From Vibrio algivorus (GTDB taxonomy: Bacteria; Pseudomonadota; Gammaproteobacteria; Enterobacterales; Vibrionaceae): DNA of 64,000 nucleotides. The stretch spans positions 1,736,001 to 1,800,000 of the forward strand of contig NZ_AP018678.1 in NCBI RefSeq assembly GCF_002218005.2, written 5' to 3'. The position numbers and the translations under genes were made by a program. The notes under the pieces were generated by a model, which had not been told where the DNA came from, searched no databases, and saw only the letters and a list, made by a program, of their open reading frames with translations. Of this stretch, positions 54,222-61,604 are shown piece by piece (position 1 is the stretch's first letter; the number at the start of each line of letters is the position of its first letter).

Positions 54222-55370
54222 ATGAACAATTTTAGCTATCAAAATACGACTCAAATTCATTTTGGCCAAGGTCAAATCTCAGCAATCACCAATAGCATTC
54301 CTAAAGACAAAAAAATTCTGGTGACATACGGTGGCGGTTCAATCAAAAGCAACGGTGTGTATGACCAAGTAGTTGCTGCACTTAAAGATCATACTTGGGA
54401 TGAATTCTCTGGTATCGAGCCAAACCCACAATTCGACACGTTAATGAAAGCGGTTGAAAAAATCCGCGCTGAAGGCTTTGACTATCTACTAGCTGTTGGC
54501 GGTGGCTCAGTGGTTGATGGAACTAAGTTCATCGCTGCGGCCGTTGGTTTTGAAGGTGACACTTGGGATATTTTAGCTAAAGGTGCTGATGTGAACAGTG
54601 CACTACCTTTAGGTTGCATTTTAACACTGCCAGCAACTGGTTCTGAAACCAATATTGGTGCAGTAGTGACTCGTGGCAAAGAAAAATTAGCATTTATGAA
54701 CCCACTAGTGCGTCCTCAATTTGCAGTATTGGATCCACAAACCACATTAAGCCTATCTGAGCGTCAAACTTCTAACGGTGTCGTTGATGCTTATGTTCAC
54801 GTTATGGAGCAATACTTAACGTACCCAGTGAACGCGAAAATCCAAGACCGTTTCGCTGAAGGTATTCTGCTTACCTTAATTGAAGAAGGTCCAAAATTAA
54901 TCGATAACCTGCAAGATATCGAAGCTCGTACCAACGTTATGTGGGCGGCAACTCAAGCTCTAAGCGGCTTAATTGGTGTTGGTGTTCCTCAAGATTGGGC
55001 AACACACATGATTGGTCACGAACTAACAGGTAACTTCGGTGTAGACCACGGTCGTAGTTTAACCATCGTACTTCCTGCGGTAATGAATGTCTGTCGTGAA
55101 GAGAAAAAAGCAAAATTATTACAATATGCAGAACGCATCTGGAATATTACCGAAGGTTCTGAGGATGAGCGTATTGATATTGCCATTGAGAAAACGAAAC
55201 AATTCTTTAGCCAAATGAAGACGCCAGTTTCACTTGGTGAAATCGACCTTACACAAACTGATGTGGATACTGCCATCGCCAGCTTAGAAGCACACGGCAT
55301 GACAAAACTAGGTGAGCACGGTTCAATTGATATTGCCCGTTCACGTAAAGTGCTAGAAGTCGCACTCTAG
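54222..55370 (+). CDS. Iron-containing alcohol dehydrogenase (YqhD-like)
   Basis: A 382-residue group III alcohol dehydrogenase. It has the NADP-binding VGGGSVVDGTKFIAA, ATGSETN and the metal-binding histidines in HMIGHELTGNFGVDHG. It probably reduces aldehydes with NADPH, as E. coli YqhD does for toxic aldehydes. With the upstream alkenal-reductase-like gene it suggests detoxification of reactive carbonyls. This pathway is inferred, not proven. Confidence 0.88.
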   Translation: MNNFSYQNTTQIHFGQGQISAITNSIPKDKKILVTYGGGSIKSNGVYDQVVAALKDHTWDEFSGIEPNPQFDTLMKAVEKIRAEGFDYLLAVGGGSVVDGTKFIAAAVGFEGDTWDILAKGADVNSALPLGCILTLPATGSETNIGAVVTRGKEKLAFMNPLVRPQFAVLDPQTTLSLSERQTSNGVVDAYVHVMEQYLTYPVNAKIQDRFAEGILLTLIEEGPKLIDNLQDIEARTNVMWAATQALSGLIGVGVPQDWATHMIGHELTGNFGVDHGRSLTIVLPAVMNVCREEKKAKLLQYAERIWNITEGSEDERIDIAIEKTKQFFSQMKTPVSLGEIDLTQTDVDTAIASLEAHGMTKLGEHGSIDIARSRKVLEVAL

Positions 55371-55397
55371 CCGTTGAGCTAATTAAATTAACATAAC

Positions 55398-55427
55398 AGA
55401 AAGGGAACCAACTCGGTTCCCTTTGTT
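55398..55427 (+). terminator. Terminator of the oxidoreductase-alcohol dehydrogenase unit
   Basis: A perfect 10-bp stem (55400-55409 with 55415-55424), 5-nt loop, T run; 29 nt after the stop. Confidence 0.85.
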
Positions 55428-55466
55428 ATATCTGCAAATGTTATCCCAGCCAAAGAAACTTGAAAC

Positions 55467-55533
55467 TATACCCAAGTGACTTCAAGATGCAGAATTCAGA
55501 GCTATCATCCAAGTCTTTAGACAAGGAAGATTA
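55467..55533. repeat. Family 1 right-end fragment (about 67 bp)
   Basis: Starts TATACCCAAGTGACTTCAAG and follows the inverted-orientation sequence (as copy C) for about 65 nt, through GCAGAATTCAGAGCTATCAT and CAAGGAAGATTAC, then stops abruptly at the DUF2066 stop codon. The TTA complementary to that stop may derive from the repeat. Confidence 0.75.
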
Positions 55534-56727
55534 CAAACTAAACCACAACTGTTGCTCTACTGGTAATACTTCATCAGCCGTTTCTTCTTCTGGCTCTGAG
55601 ATATCAGGATCAACCTCATTCATTTCTTGCGTGGCTGTCTGATTGACTTTTTGAGACTCATCAGCTTGTATTAGTTGTTCGGTAGCAGCTTGCTCTGCGA
55701 CTTTTGCAGAGTCCACTGGCGCTTGTGTTTTCTCTATTCCTTTAAACCCTGTAACTTGTTTTTCAAAATCAGCTTTATTACTCAATAATTGAATGTTAAA
55801 TGTCACATTCATACCTTGAATAGAGTGCACTTGTACCGTTGCGACACTCTCTAAATTAAGTAAAGAACGCTCTAAATTAAAGAAAGATTGAGCCGATTGA
55901 ATGCCAGAGAAATGAGCCCATAGTGCATCATCTGCAACTTGTTTACTGCTTGGTTTATTTTTCTTCGCATAGTAGGCACTGATTTTAGCAATGGCTTTAT
56001 CAATAGCTTGAGCCACCTCTCCGGTTTCTACGCCAGTGATGGCAGATTGAGGCGAAGAAGTAATACTATCTGGAGCCATATCATATAGTTGCCAATTTAC
56101 TTCTGAAGATGGTCCATTAGCCGCCACTTTTAACACTAGTACCGAATCGGCAGGATAACGAACGCTGGCCTCTTCTAATGGCTCAGGGAAGTTCCCCCAT
56201 AAATCTGGCGCAGATATTTTGGTTAAATCATCCATATCTCCCAGTGGTAATGTAATTGGAAGCCCTGATTGCTGCGCTGCCGTTTGTAAGGCTGCTACTG
56301 AATCCAATCCAGATTGCTCCCAACCCACTTGGCGCTCAACATTGTCATCTTGCACCAACCAAACTAAAACATTTTCACGCTCTTTCGGCCAAACCGAAGC
56401 ATTTGCTTGAGATAACAACACTCTAATTTGCTTTGGGCTGTACTGCATATCTAAACTTTTTTGGCCATTTAGTGTGCCATATTTGAATTTTGCCAAATAA
56501 TCAGAACCATCGCGCATGGCTTTTTTTACGACCTCATTGTCAGCAATATCGGCATTACCCGATGCTTTAACTAACACCTGCTCGAGACCTTCACCCCATG
56601 CGATTGAACGTGCATTTTTTTCATTACTTAACACAACTTCAGCGTGATATACATCAACCGTGGTTTTAGCAACTGTCGTTAATGGAAATAGAATCGAAGC
56701 AACAAGGGGAATAACAAGATAACGCAT
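55531..56727 (-). CDS. DUF2066 family exported protein
   Basis: A 398-residue protein with a signal peptide (to about residue 20, LTTVAKTTV). The N-terminal DUF2066 region is YHAEVVLSNEKNARSIAWGEGLEQVLVKASGN, with MQYSPKQIRVLL. The C-terminal tail is low-complexity and acidic (SEPEEETADEVLP). Function unknown. In several gammaproteobacteria such genes lie near upp and purM, as here. Its last codons abut a family 1 repeat fragment, so the tail may have been altered. Confidence 0.78.
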   Translation of the reverse strand: MRYLVIPLVASILFPLTTVAKTTVDVYHAEVVLSNEKNARSIAWGEGLEQVLVKASGNADIADNEVVKKAMRDGSDYLAKFKYGTLNGQKSLDMQYSPKQIRVLLSQANASVWPKERENVLVWLVQDDNVERQVGWEQSGLDSVAALQTAAQQSGLPITLPLGDMDDLTKISAPDLWGNFPEPLEEASVRYPADSVLVLKVAANGPSSEVNWQLYDMAPDSITSSPQSAITGVETGEVAQAIDKAIAKISAYYAKKNKPSSKQVADDALWAHFSGIQSAQSFFNLERSLLNLESVATVQVHSIQGMNVTFNIQLLSNKADFEKQVTGFKGIEKTQAPVDSAKVAEQAATEQLIQADESQKVNQTATQEMNEVDPDISEPEEETADEVLPVEQQLWFSL

Positions 56728-56863
56728 AACAAACCTGTTTTTTATTCAGAAATCATTTTGTGTAGTAGTACCACACGTTTATACCCTTCGAACTTGAATG
56801 AGCATATATTAAGCCGCTCATCATACATGAAACGTGTACATTTTTCTTTGTACTAATCGATAC

Positions 56864-56898
56864 AAAAAAGCGACTCCATTTAATAGAGTCGCTTTTTC
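56864..56898 (-). terminator. upp terminator
   Basis: A 12-bp perfect stem with A/T tails (56865-56876 with 56886-56897), 9-nt loop, about 45 nt after the upp stop. Confidence 0.88.
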
Positions 56899-56940
56899 TA
56901 AATAAATTCCCTAGCTCTAAAATATTAGAGTGGGATAAGC

Positions 56941-57567
56941 TTATAGAGTACCGAAGATTTTATCACCAGCATCACCTAAACCTGGGACAATATAGCCTTT
57001 ATCATCCAGTTTTTCGTCAATCGCAGCAGTATATAGCTCAATATCTGGGTGAGCTTTCTCTAAAGCTTCGATGCCTTCTGGAGCGGCAACTAGCACTAAT
57101 ACTTTAATATGGTTGCAACCTTGCTCTTTTAACAAGTCAATCGTTGCAATCATAGAACCGCCTGTTGCTAACATAGGGTCAACGACCAGAGCAATACGTT
57201 CATCAATGCTAGAGGTTAACTTGTTAAAGTATGGAATTGGCTCTAGTGTTTCTTCATCACGGTATACACCAACAACAGAAATTCTAGCACTTGGCATATG
57301 CTCAAGTACGCCATCCATCATTCCTAAACCAGCACGAAGGATCGGCACAACAGTGACTTTTTTACCTTTAATTTGGTCAATTTCAACCGGACCATTCCAG
57401 CCTTTAATTGTCACTTTCTCTGTTTCAAAATCAGAGGTCGCTTCATAAGTGAGTAAACTTCCCACTTCTGTTGCTAACTCACGAAAACGTTTTGTGCTGA
57501 TATCGCCTTCGCGCATTAGACCAAGCTTATGCTTAACCAGTGGGTGTTTAACTTCTACGACTTTCAT
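56941..57567 (-). CDS. upp: Uracil phosphoribosyltransferase
   Basis: A 208-residue enzyme, as in E. coli. It has MKVVEVKHPLVKHKLG at the N terminus, VPILRAGLGMMDG and the PRPP-binding motif VDPMLATGGS. It converts uracil and PRPP to UMP. The start at 57567 has GGAG 6 nt upstream. An ATG nine codons up has no support. It is divergent from purM, the conserved order. Confidence 0.95.
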   Translation of the reverse strand: MKVVEVKHPLVKHKLGLMREGDISTKRFRELATEVGSLLTYEATSDFETEKVTIKGWNGPVEIDQIKGKKVTVVPILRAGLGMMDGVLEHMPSARISVVGVYRDEETLEPIPYFNKLTSSIDERIALVVDPMLATGGSMIATIDLLKEQGCNHIKVLVLVAAPEGIEALEKAHPDIELYTAAIDEKLDDKGYIVPGLGDAGDKIFGTL

Positions 57568-57679
57568 GTCCAACTCCGTGCTTAATTTTGACAAACAAGA
57601 GAATTATACCTCAAACTGACCAAAATTTATTGATAGAACTCATTAAATTTTTTGGCTAATCATTGAAGTAAAAAAACTG

Positions 57680-57695
57680 ACGCAAACGTTTTCCT
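57680..57695 (+). promoter_or_regulatory. PurR operator of purMN
   Basis: ACGCAAACGTTTTCCT matches every fixed position of the PurR consensus ANGCAANCGNTTNCNT. It lies about 70 nt before the purM start, so repression by PurR with hypoxanthine or guanine is expected. Confidence 0.88.
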
Positions 57696-57765
57696 TTTCA
57701 CTTCATCCCCTGTTAGAATAGCCCCGTTTTTCACATCCAATCAAATCAAAGGCGAGGATATCCCC

Positions 57766-58806
57766 GTGAGTGGTAACAATTCTTCTCTAAGCTATAAAGA
57801 CGCTGGTGTTGATATTGATGCAGGTAATGCATTAGTCGATAAAATTAAAGGTGTGGTAAAACGCACTCGTCGCTCGGAAGTTATGGGCGGCATCGGTGGC
57901 TTTGGTGCATTATGTGAGCTACCAACCAAATACAAGCAGCCGCTTTTAGTTTCAGGCACTGATGGTGTTGGAACAAAATTGCGTCTGGCGTTGGATATGA
58001 AAAAACACGACACCATTGGAATCGATCTGGTCGCCATGTGTGTGAATGATTTAATCGTTCAAGGTGCAGAACCCCTTTTCTTCCTAGACTACTACGCAAC
58101 TGGCAAACTTGATGTTGATACCGCAGCAGAAGTGGTAACTGGCATCGGTGAAGGTTGTATCCAAGCTGGCTGTTCTTTAATCGGTGGTGAAACCGCTGAA
58201 ATGCCAGGTATGTACGAAGGTGAAGACTACGATGTCGCTGGCTTCTGTGTTGGCGTAGTAGAAAAAGCGGATGTTATCGATGGCACCAAAGTAGCCGCTG
58301 GTGACGCTTTAATCGCCGTCGGTTCAAGTGGCCCTCACTCAAATGGTTATTCATTAATCCGTAAGATTCTTGAAGTTTCTCAAGCTGATTTAAATGAAGA
58401 CTTAAACGGTCGCACGATTGGTGAGCACCTTATTGAGCCAACTAAGATCTACATCAAGTCAGCACTTAAAATGATTGAAAAGCATGATATCCATGCAATT
58501 TCTCATATTACTGGCGGCGGTTTCTGGGAAAATATTCCACGTGTATTACCTGAAAATACGAAAGCAGTGATCAATGGTAACAGCTGGGAATGGCCAGCGA
58601 TTTTCTCTTGGTTACAACAAAAAGGAAATGTTGAAACCTACGAGATGTACCGTACTTTCAACTGTGGTGTAGGTCTAATTGTGGCGCTTCCACAAGAACA
58701 AGCTCAAGCCGCGGTAGAACTACTTAATGCTGAAGGTGAAAATGCTTGGATTATCGGTCAAGTCGCGACAGCAGAAGCTGGTGAAGAGCAAGTAGAAATT
58801 AACTAA
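57766..58806 (+). CDS. purM: Phosphoribosylformylglycinamidine cyclo-ligase
   Basis: A 346-residue AIR synthetase. It has LSYKDAGVDIDAGNALV, GIGGFGAL and VSGTDGVGTKL (ATP site). The GIDLVAMCVNDLIVQGAEP segment and the GGG loop in THITGGGFWENIPR type context follow. It makes aminoimidazole ribotide in purine synthesis. The start is GTG at 57766, with GAGGA upstream. A 7-bp repeat array begins at the base after its TAA. purN follows. Confidence 0.96.
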   Translation: MSGNNSSLSYKDAGVDIDAGNALVDKIKGVVKRTRRSEVMGGIGGFGALCELPTKYKQPLLVSGTDGVGTKLRLALDMKKHDTIGIDLVAMCVNDLIVQGAEPLFFLDYYATGKLDVDTAAEVVTGIGEGCIQAGCSLIGGETAEMPGMYEGEDYDVAGFCVGVVEKADVIDGTKVAAGDALIAVGSSGPHSNGYSLIRKILEVSQADLNEDLNGRTIGEHLIEPTKIYIKSALKMIEKHDIHAISHITGGGFWENIPRVLPENTKAVINGNSWEWPAIFSWLQQKGNVETYEMYRTFNCGVGLIVALPQEQAQAAVELLNAEGENAWIIGQVATAEAGEEQVEIN

Positions 58807-58876
58807 GCCGAGAGCCGAGAGCCGAGAGCCGAGAGCCGAGAGCCGAGAGCCGAGAGCCGAGAGCCGAGAGCCGAGA
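58807..58876. repeat. Heptamer tandem array (GCCGAGA) x10
   Basis: Ten exact copies of the 7-bp unit GCCGAGA, 70 bp, with no mismatch. It starts the base after the purM TAA and ends before AATATTTTGG. It separates purM from purN by 125 nt and lies in the shared transcript. Confidence 0.97.
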
Positions 58877-58931
58877 ATATTTTGGCTTGAGGCTCTTGTT
58901 GTTATCAAGGGCTTTTAACATCAGGAACCAC

Positions 58932-59588
58932 ATGAAAAATATCGTTGTACTCGTTTCAGGTAATGGAAGTAATCTACAAGCTATCATTGATGCTTGTGAA
59001 TCAGGACAAATTCAAGCTAACGTCACCGCGGTGTTTTCTAATAAACACGATGCTTATGGTTTAGAACGTGCAAGAAATCATGCTATTCCAGCGCATTCCC
59101 TTTCTGCACAAGACTTTCTACATTCAGATGGCAAGCCCGATCGTTTGGCTTTTGATACCAAACTAATGACGCAAATCGATGCCTATCAACCTGATTTAAT
59201 TATTCTTGCCGGTTATATGAGAATTCTCAGCGGTAACTTTGTAGAACATTACTTAGGCAAAATGCTAAATATTCACCCTTCTCTACTTCCTAAATATTCA
59301 GGCCTTAACACTCATCAGCGTGCAATTGATGCAGGTGATTGTGAACATGGAACCAGTGTCCACTTTGTTACCGAGGAACTGGACGGCGGCCCTGTTATTT
59401 TACAAGCTAAGGTACCCGTTTTTGAAGATGACAGTGCTGATGATTTAGCCAAGCGAGTACTCATTCAGGAACATAATATTTACCCTCTAGTGAGCAAATG
59501 GTTTATTGAAGGCCGCTTAAAGATGAAACAGCAACAGGCTTATTTGGATGATCAGCCCTTAGGGGAACATGGATACGCGGAAGACTAG
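58932..59588 (+). CDS. purN: Phosphoribosylglycinamide formyltransferase
   Basis: A 218-residue GAR transformylase (E. coli PurN 212). It has VLVSGNGSNLQAIID at the N terminus, the catalytic NIHPSLLPKYSG (Asn, His) and the Asp region VTEELDGGPVI. It transfers formyl from 10-formyl-tetrahydrofolate. The start at 58932 has CAGGAA upstream. The frame is open 15 codons further up, but that stretch includes the intergenic spacer. Confidence 0.95.
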   Translation: MKNIVVLVSGNGSNLQAIIDACESGQIQANVTAVFSNKHDAYGLERARNHAIPAHSLSAQDFLHSDGKPDRLAFDTKLMTQIDAYQPDLIILAGYMRILSGNFVEHYLGKMLNIHPSLLPKYSGLNTHQRAIDAGDCEHGTSVHFVTEELDGGPVILQAKVPVFEDDSADDLAKRVLIQEHNIYPLVSKWFIEGRLKMKQQQAYLDDQPLGEHGYAED

Positions 59589-59589
59589 T

Positions 59590-59659
59590 GTTGCGAGTTG
59601 CGAGTTGCGAGTTGCGAGTTGCGAGTTGCGAGTTGCGAGTTGCGAGTTGCGAGTTGCGA
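59590..59659. repeat. Heptamer tandem array (GTTGCGA) x10
   Basis: Ten exact copies of the 7-bp unit GTTGCGA, 70 bp, no mismatch, starting one base after the purN TAG. Unit, length and position mirror the array after purM, but the unit sequence is unrelated. Confidence 0.97.
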
Positions 59660-59662
59660 GAA

Positions 59663-59701
59663 AGATTGTGCTTAGCGATTAAATAATATCAAGCACAATC
59701 T
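59663..59701 (+). terminator. Likely purMN terminator
   Basis: A perfect 11-bp stem (59663-59673 with 59691-59701), 17-nt loop, followed by CCAATTTTATT. It lies after the GTTGCGA array. Confidence 0.6.
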
Positions 59702-59778
59702 CCAATTTTATTACTGCACCTACCACGCCAAAGCCGAGCGACTAGCAGCAACGCGCCCGAACCCCGAGAAACCTTAAC

Positions 59779-59792
59779 CTAGGAACTAGGAA
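59779..59792. repeat. Third heptamer unit (CTAGGAA) x2
   Basis: Two adjacent copies of CTAGGAA in the same spacer between purN and yafJ. Too short to be convincing alone, but the period is again 7. Confidence 0.4.
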
Positions 59793-59804
59793 CCAAATAT
59801 CCTC

Positions 59805-60614
59805 TTACGCAAACGGCTCATCAATCAGATCTAAGCTATTATCTAAAATCAGCTCACCAAAATGAAACACACCATATTCACTTGGCTTCATTTTATGCCA
59901 GCGCTCATTATCGGTTAACGGTTGAGTAGCAATCACTGAAACCACATCATTAGGTGTTGTTTCTTCTTGAAAATCAATACTAACTTCTTCATCGATCAAT
60001 GTCGCTTTACCAAAAGGGGCTCGTCTTGTTATCCAGTGAAGGTTGTTAGTACAGTACATCATTACATACTCACCATCGCTCAATAGCATGTTAAACACAC
60101 CTAACTTTTTCAACTCATCACAGCATTGAGCAATAAATTCAAAGATTTCCGGCATTTGACGAGAATGCGGAGGTTCTGGATAACGGTCTTCAAGCTGCTT
60201 TAAGATCCAACAAAACGACAGCTCGCTATCAGTTTCTCCAATAGGGCGATGGCGACCTGTAGTTAAATCTTGGTAACCACTTAATTGACCATTATGGGCA
60301 AAGGTCCAATTCTTCCCCCAAAGCTCACGAGTAAATGGGTGAGTATTTTCTAAATTCACTTCCCCTCGATTGGCCTGACGAATATGACTAATCACCGCAC
60401 AACTTTTTATTGGGTAGCTTTGTACTAACTCAGCAATTTTAGAATGGCAGCTCGGTTTTGGATCTTTAAAATTACGGCACCCTTTACCTTCATAAAAGGT
60501 GATCCCCCAACCGTCACGATGAGGACCTGTTTTTCCACCACGTTGGATTAATCCGGTAAAACTGAAGCAAATGTCTGTTGGGACATTGGCACTCATACCG
60601 AGCAATTCACACAT
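59805..60614 (-). CDS. yafJ: Class II glutamine amidotransferase YafJ
   Basis: A 269-residue Ntn-hydrolase. Nucleophile Cys2 follows the start Met (MCELLGMSANVP), and HRDGWGITFYEG, SHIRQANRGEVNLENTHPF and FAHNGQLSGY are typical glutaminase motifs. E. coli YafJ has 255 residues and its substrate is unknown. It lies 63 nt downstream of gmhA on the same strand, as in E. coli and vibrios. Confidence 0.92.
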   Translation of the reverse strand: MCELLGMSANVPTDICFSFTGLIQRGGKTGPHRDGWGITFYEGKGCRNFKDPKPSCHSKIAELVQSYPIKSCAVISHIRQANRGEVNLENTHPFTRELWGKNWTFAHNGQLSGYQDLTTGRHRPIGETDSELSFCWILKQLEDRYPEPPHSRQMPEIFEFIAQCCDELKKLGVFNMLLSDGEYVMMYCTNNLHWITRRAPFGKATLIDEEVSIDFQEETTPNDVVSVIATQPLTDNERWHKMKPSEYGVFHFGELILDNSLDLIDEPFA

Positions 60615-60677
60615 TCATCGTTCCTTTTAACCTATCGCTTTTTAAAATAGTCCCTTTAAAACGTCAAAATAATAAAG

Positions 60678-61256
60678 TTACTTTTCCATCTCTTTTTCAA
60701 TCAATTGAATCACGATATGGATAATTTTAATGTGTACTTCTTGAATGCGATCAGCGTAACCAAAATGAGGAACACGAATTTCCACATCGGCAATACCCGC
60801 CATTTTACCGCCATCTTTACCCGTTAAAGCGATCGTCTTCATACCTTTTTGCTTGGCAGTTTCCATTGCTTTTAAGATATTGCCGGAGTTACCCGAGGTA
60901 GAGAGACCAAATAGCACATCGCCTTTTTGCCCTACCGCTTCAAGATAACGCGAGAAAACAAATTCATAGCCAAAATCGTTACTAACACAAGAAAGGTGGC
61001 TTGGATCTGAAATGGCAATCCCAGGGTAGCCCGGGCGATTTTCACGGTAACGTCCCGTTAATTCTTCAGCAAAGTGCATCGCATCACAATGCGAACCACC
61101 GTTACCACAAGATAGCACTTTACCACCTTGCTTAAATGAATCTGCTATCAGCTTCGCCGCTGCTTCAATATCTTGAAGGTTTTGATCATCACTAAGAAAG
61201 GTATTAAGTACTTGAGCAGCTTCTGTAAGTTCACTTCGAATCAAATCTTGGTACAT
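60678..61256 (-). CDS. gmhA: Phosphoheptose isomerase
   Basis: A 192-residue SIS-domain enzyme of the same length as E. coli GmhA (LpcA). It has the CGNGGSHCDAMHFAEELTGRY segment and STSGNSGNILKA. It converts sedoheptulose-7-phosphate to D-glycero-D-manno-heptose-7-phosphate for the lipopolysaccharide core. It is divergent from fadE, the conserved order. Confidence 0.96.
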   Translation of the reverse strand: MYQDLIRSELTEAAQVLNTFLSDDQNLQDIEAAAKLIADSFKQGGKVLSCGNGGSHCDAMHFAEELTGRYRENRPGYPGIAISDPSHLSCVSNDFGYEFVFSRYLEAVGQKGDVLFGLSTSGNSGNILKAMETAKQKGMKTIALTGKDGGKMAGIADVEIRVPHFGYADRIQEVHIKIIHIVIQLIEKEMEK

Positions 61257-61494
61257 GGGACATTCCCTTATTTTGAATAGTTATCAGTCTTGAGTTTACC
61301 TATAAAGAACGAGACCTGTCACCCATTGGATGAAAAATTTTCGCAAGAAGATACCATGATTTATGTCAGAAAAAATAACTCATCAATACTACTCTTAAAA
61401 TGTAACGATTAAGCGTTCGATTTAAACCCAGATATAAACGGTCATTTAAAACACTCATTTTATGCTTGAGATCACTTTTCAACCACATTGGCCT

Positions 61495-61524
61495 TTTACA
61501 TTTCCTCAACAAGATGGCTACAAT
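61495..61524 (+). promoter_or_regulatory. fadE promoter
   Basis: TTTACA (61495-61500), an 18-nt spacer and TACAAT (61519-61524) resemble a sigma-70 promoter. The FadR box begins 7 nt after the -10 hexamer, over the expected start site. Confidence 0.65.
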
Positions 61525-61530
61525 GAATTC

Positions 61531-61547
61531 ATCTGGTACGACCACCT
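61531..61547 (+). promoter_or_regulatory. FadR operator of fadE
   Basis: ATCTGGTACGACCACCT matches the E. coli FadR site ATCTGGTACGACCAGAT at 15 of 17 bases. It overlaps the expected transcription start, so FadR would repress and long-chain acyl-CoA would induce. Confidence 0.85.
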
Positions 61548-61604
61548 TTATTTTCGTTATAAAAAAGCGTGGCTTTATCATTCATAATAATAAGGAAGAC
61601 AAAG

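Noticed and set aside
56780..56805. Repeat end before DUF2066 (TATACCCTTCGAACTTGAA)
   Set aside because: The match is limited to TATACCC and a diverged tail, with no partner end.
58799..58987. ORF with repeated SALGSRL on the minus strand
   Set aside because: It is only the translation of the GCCGAGA array. No ribosome site or non-repeat protein content.
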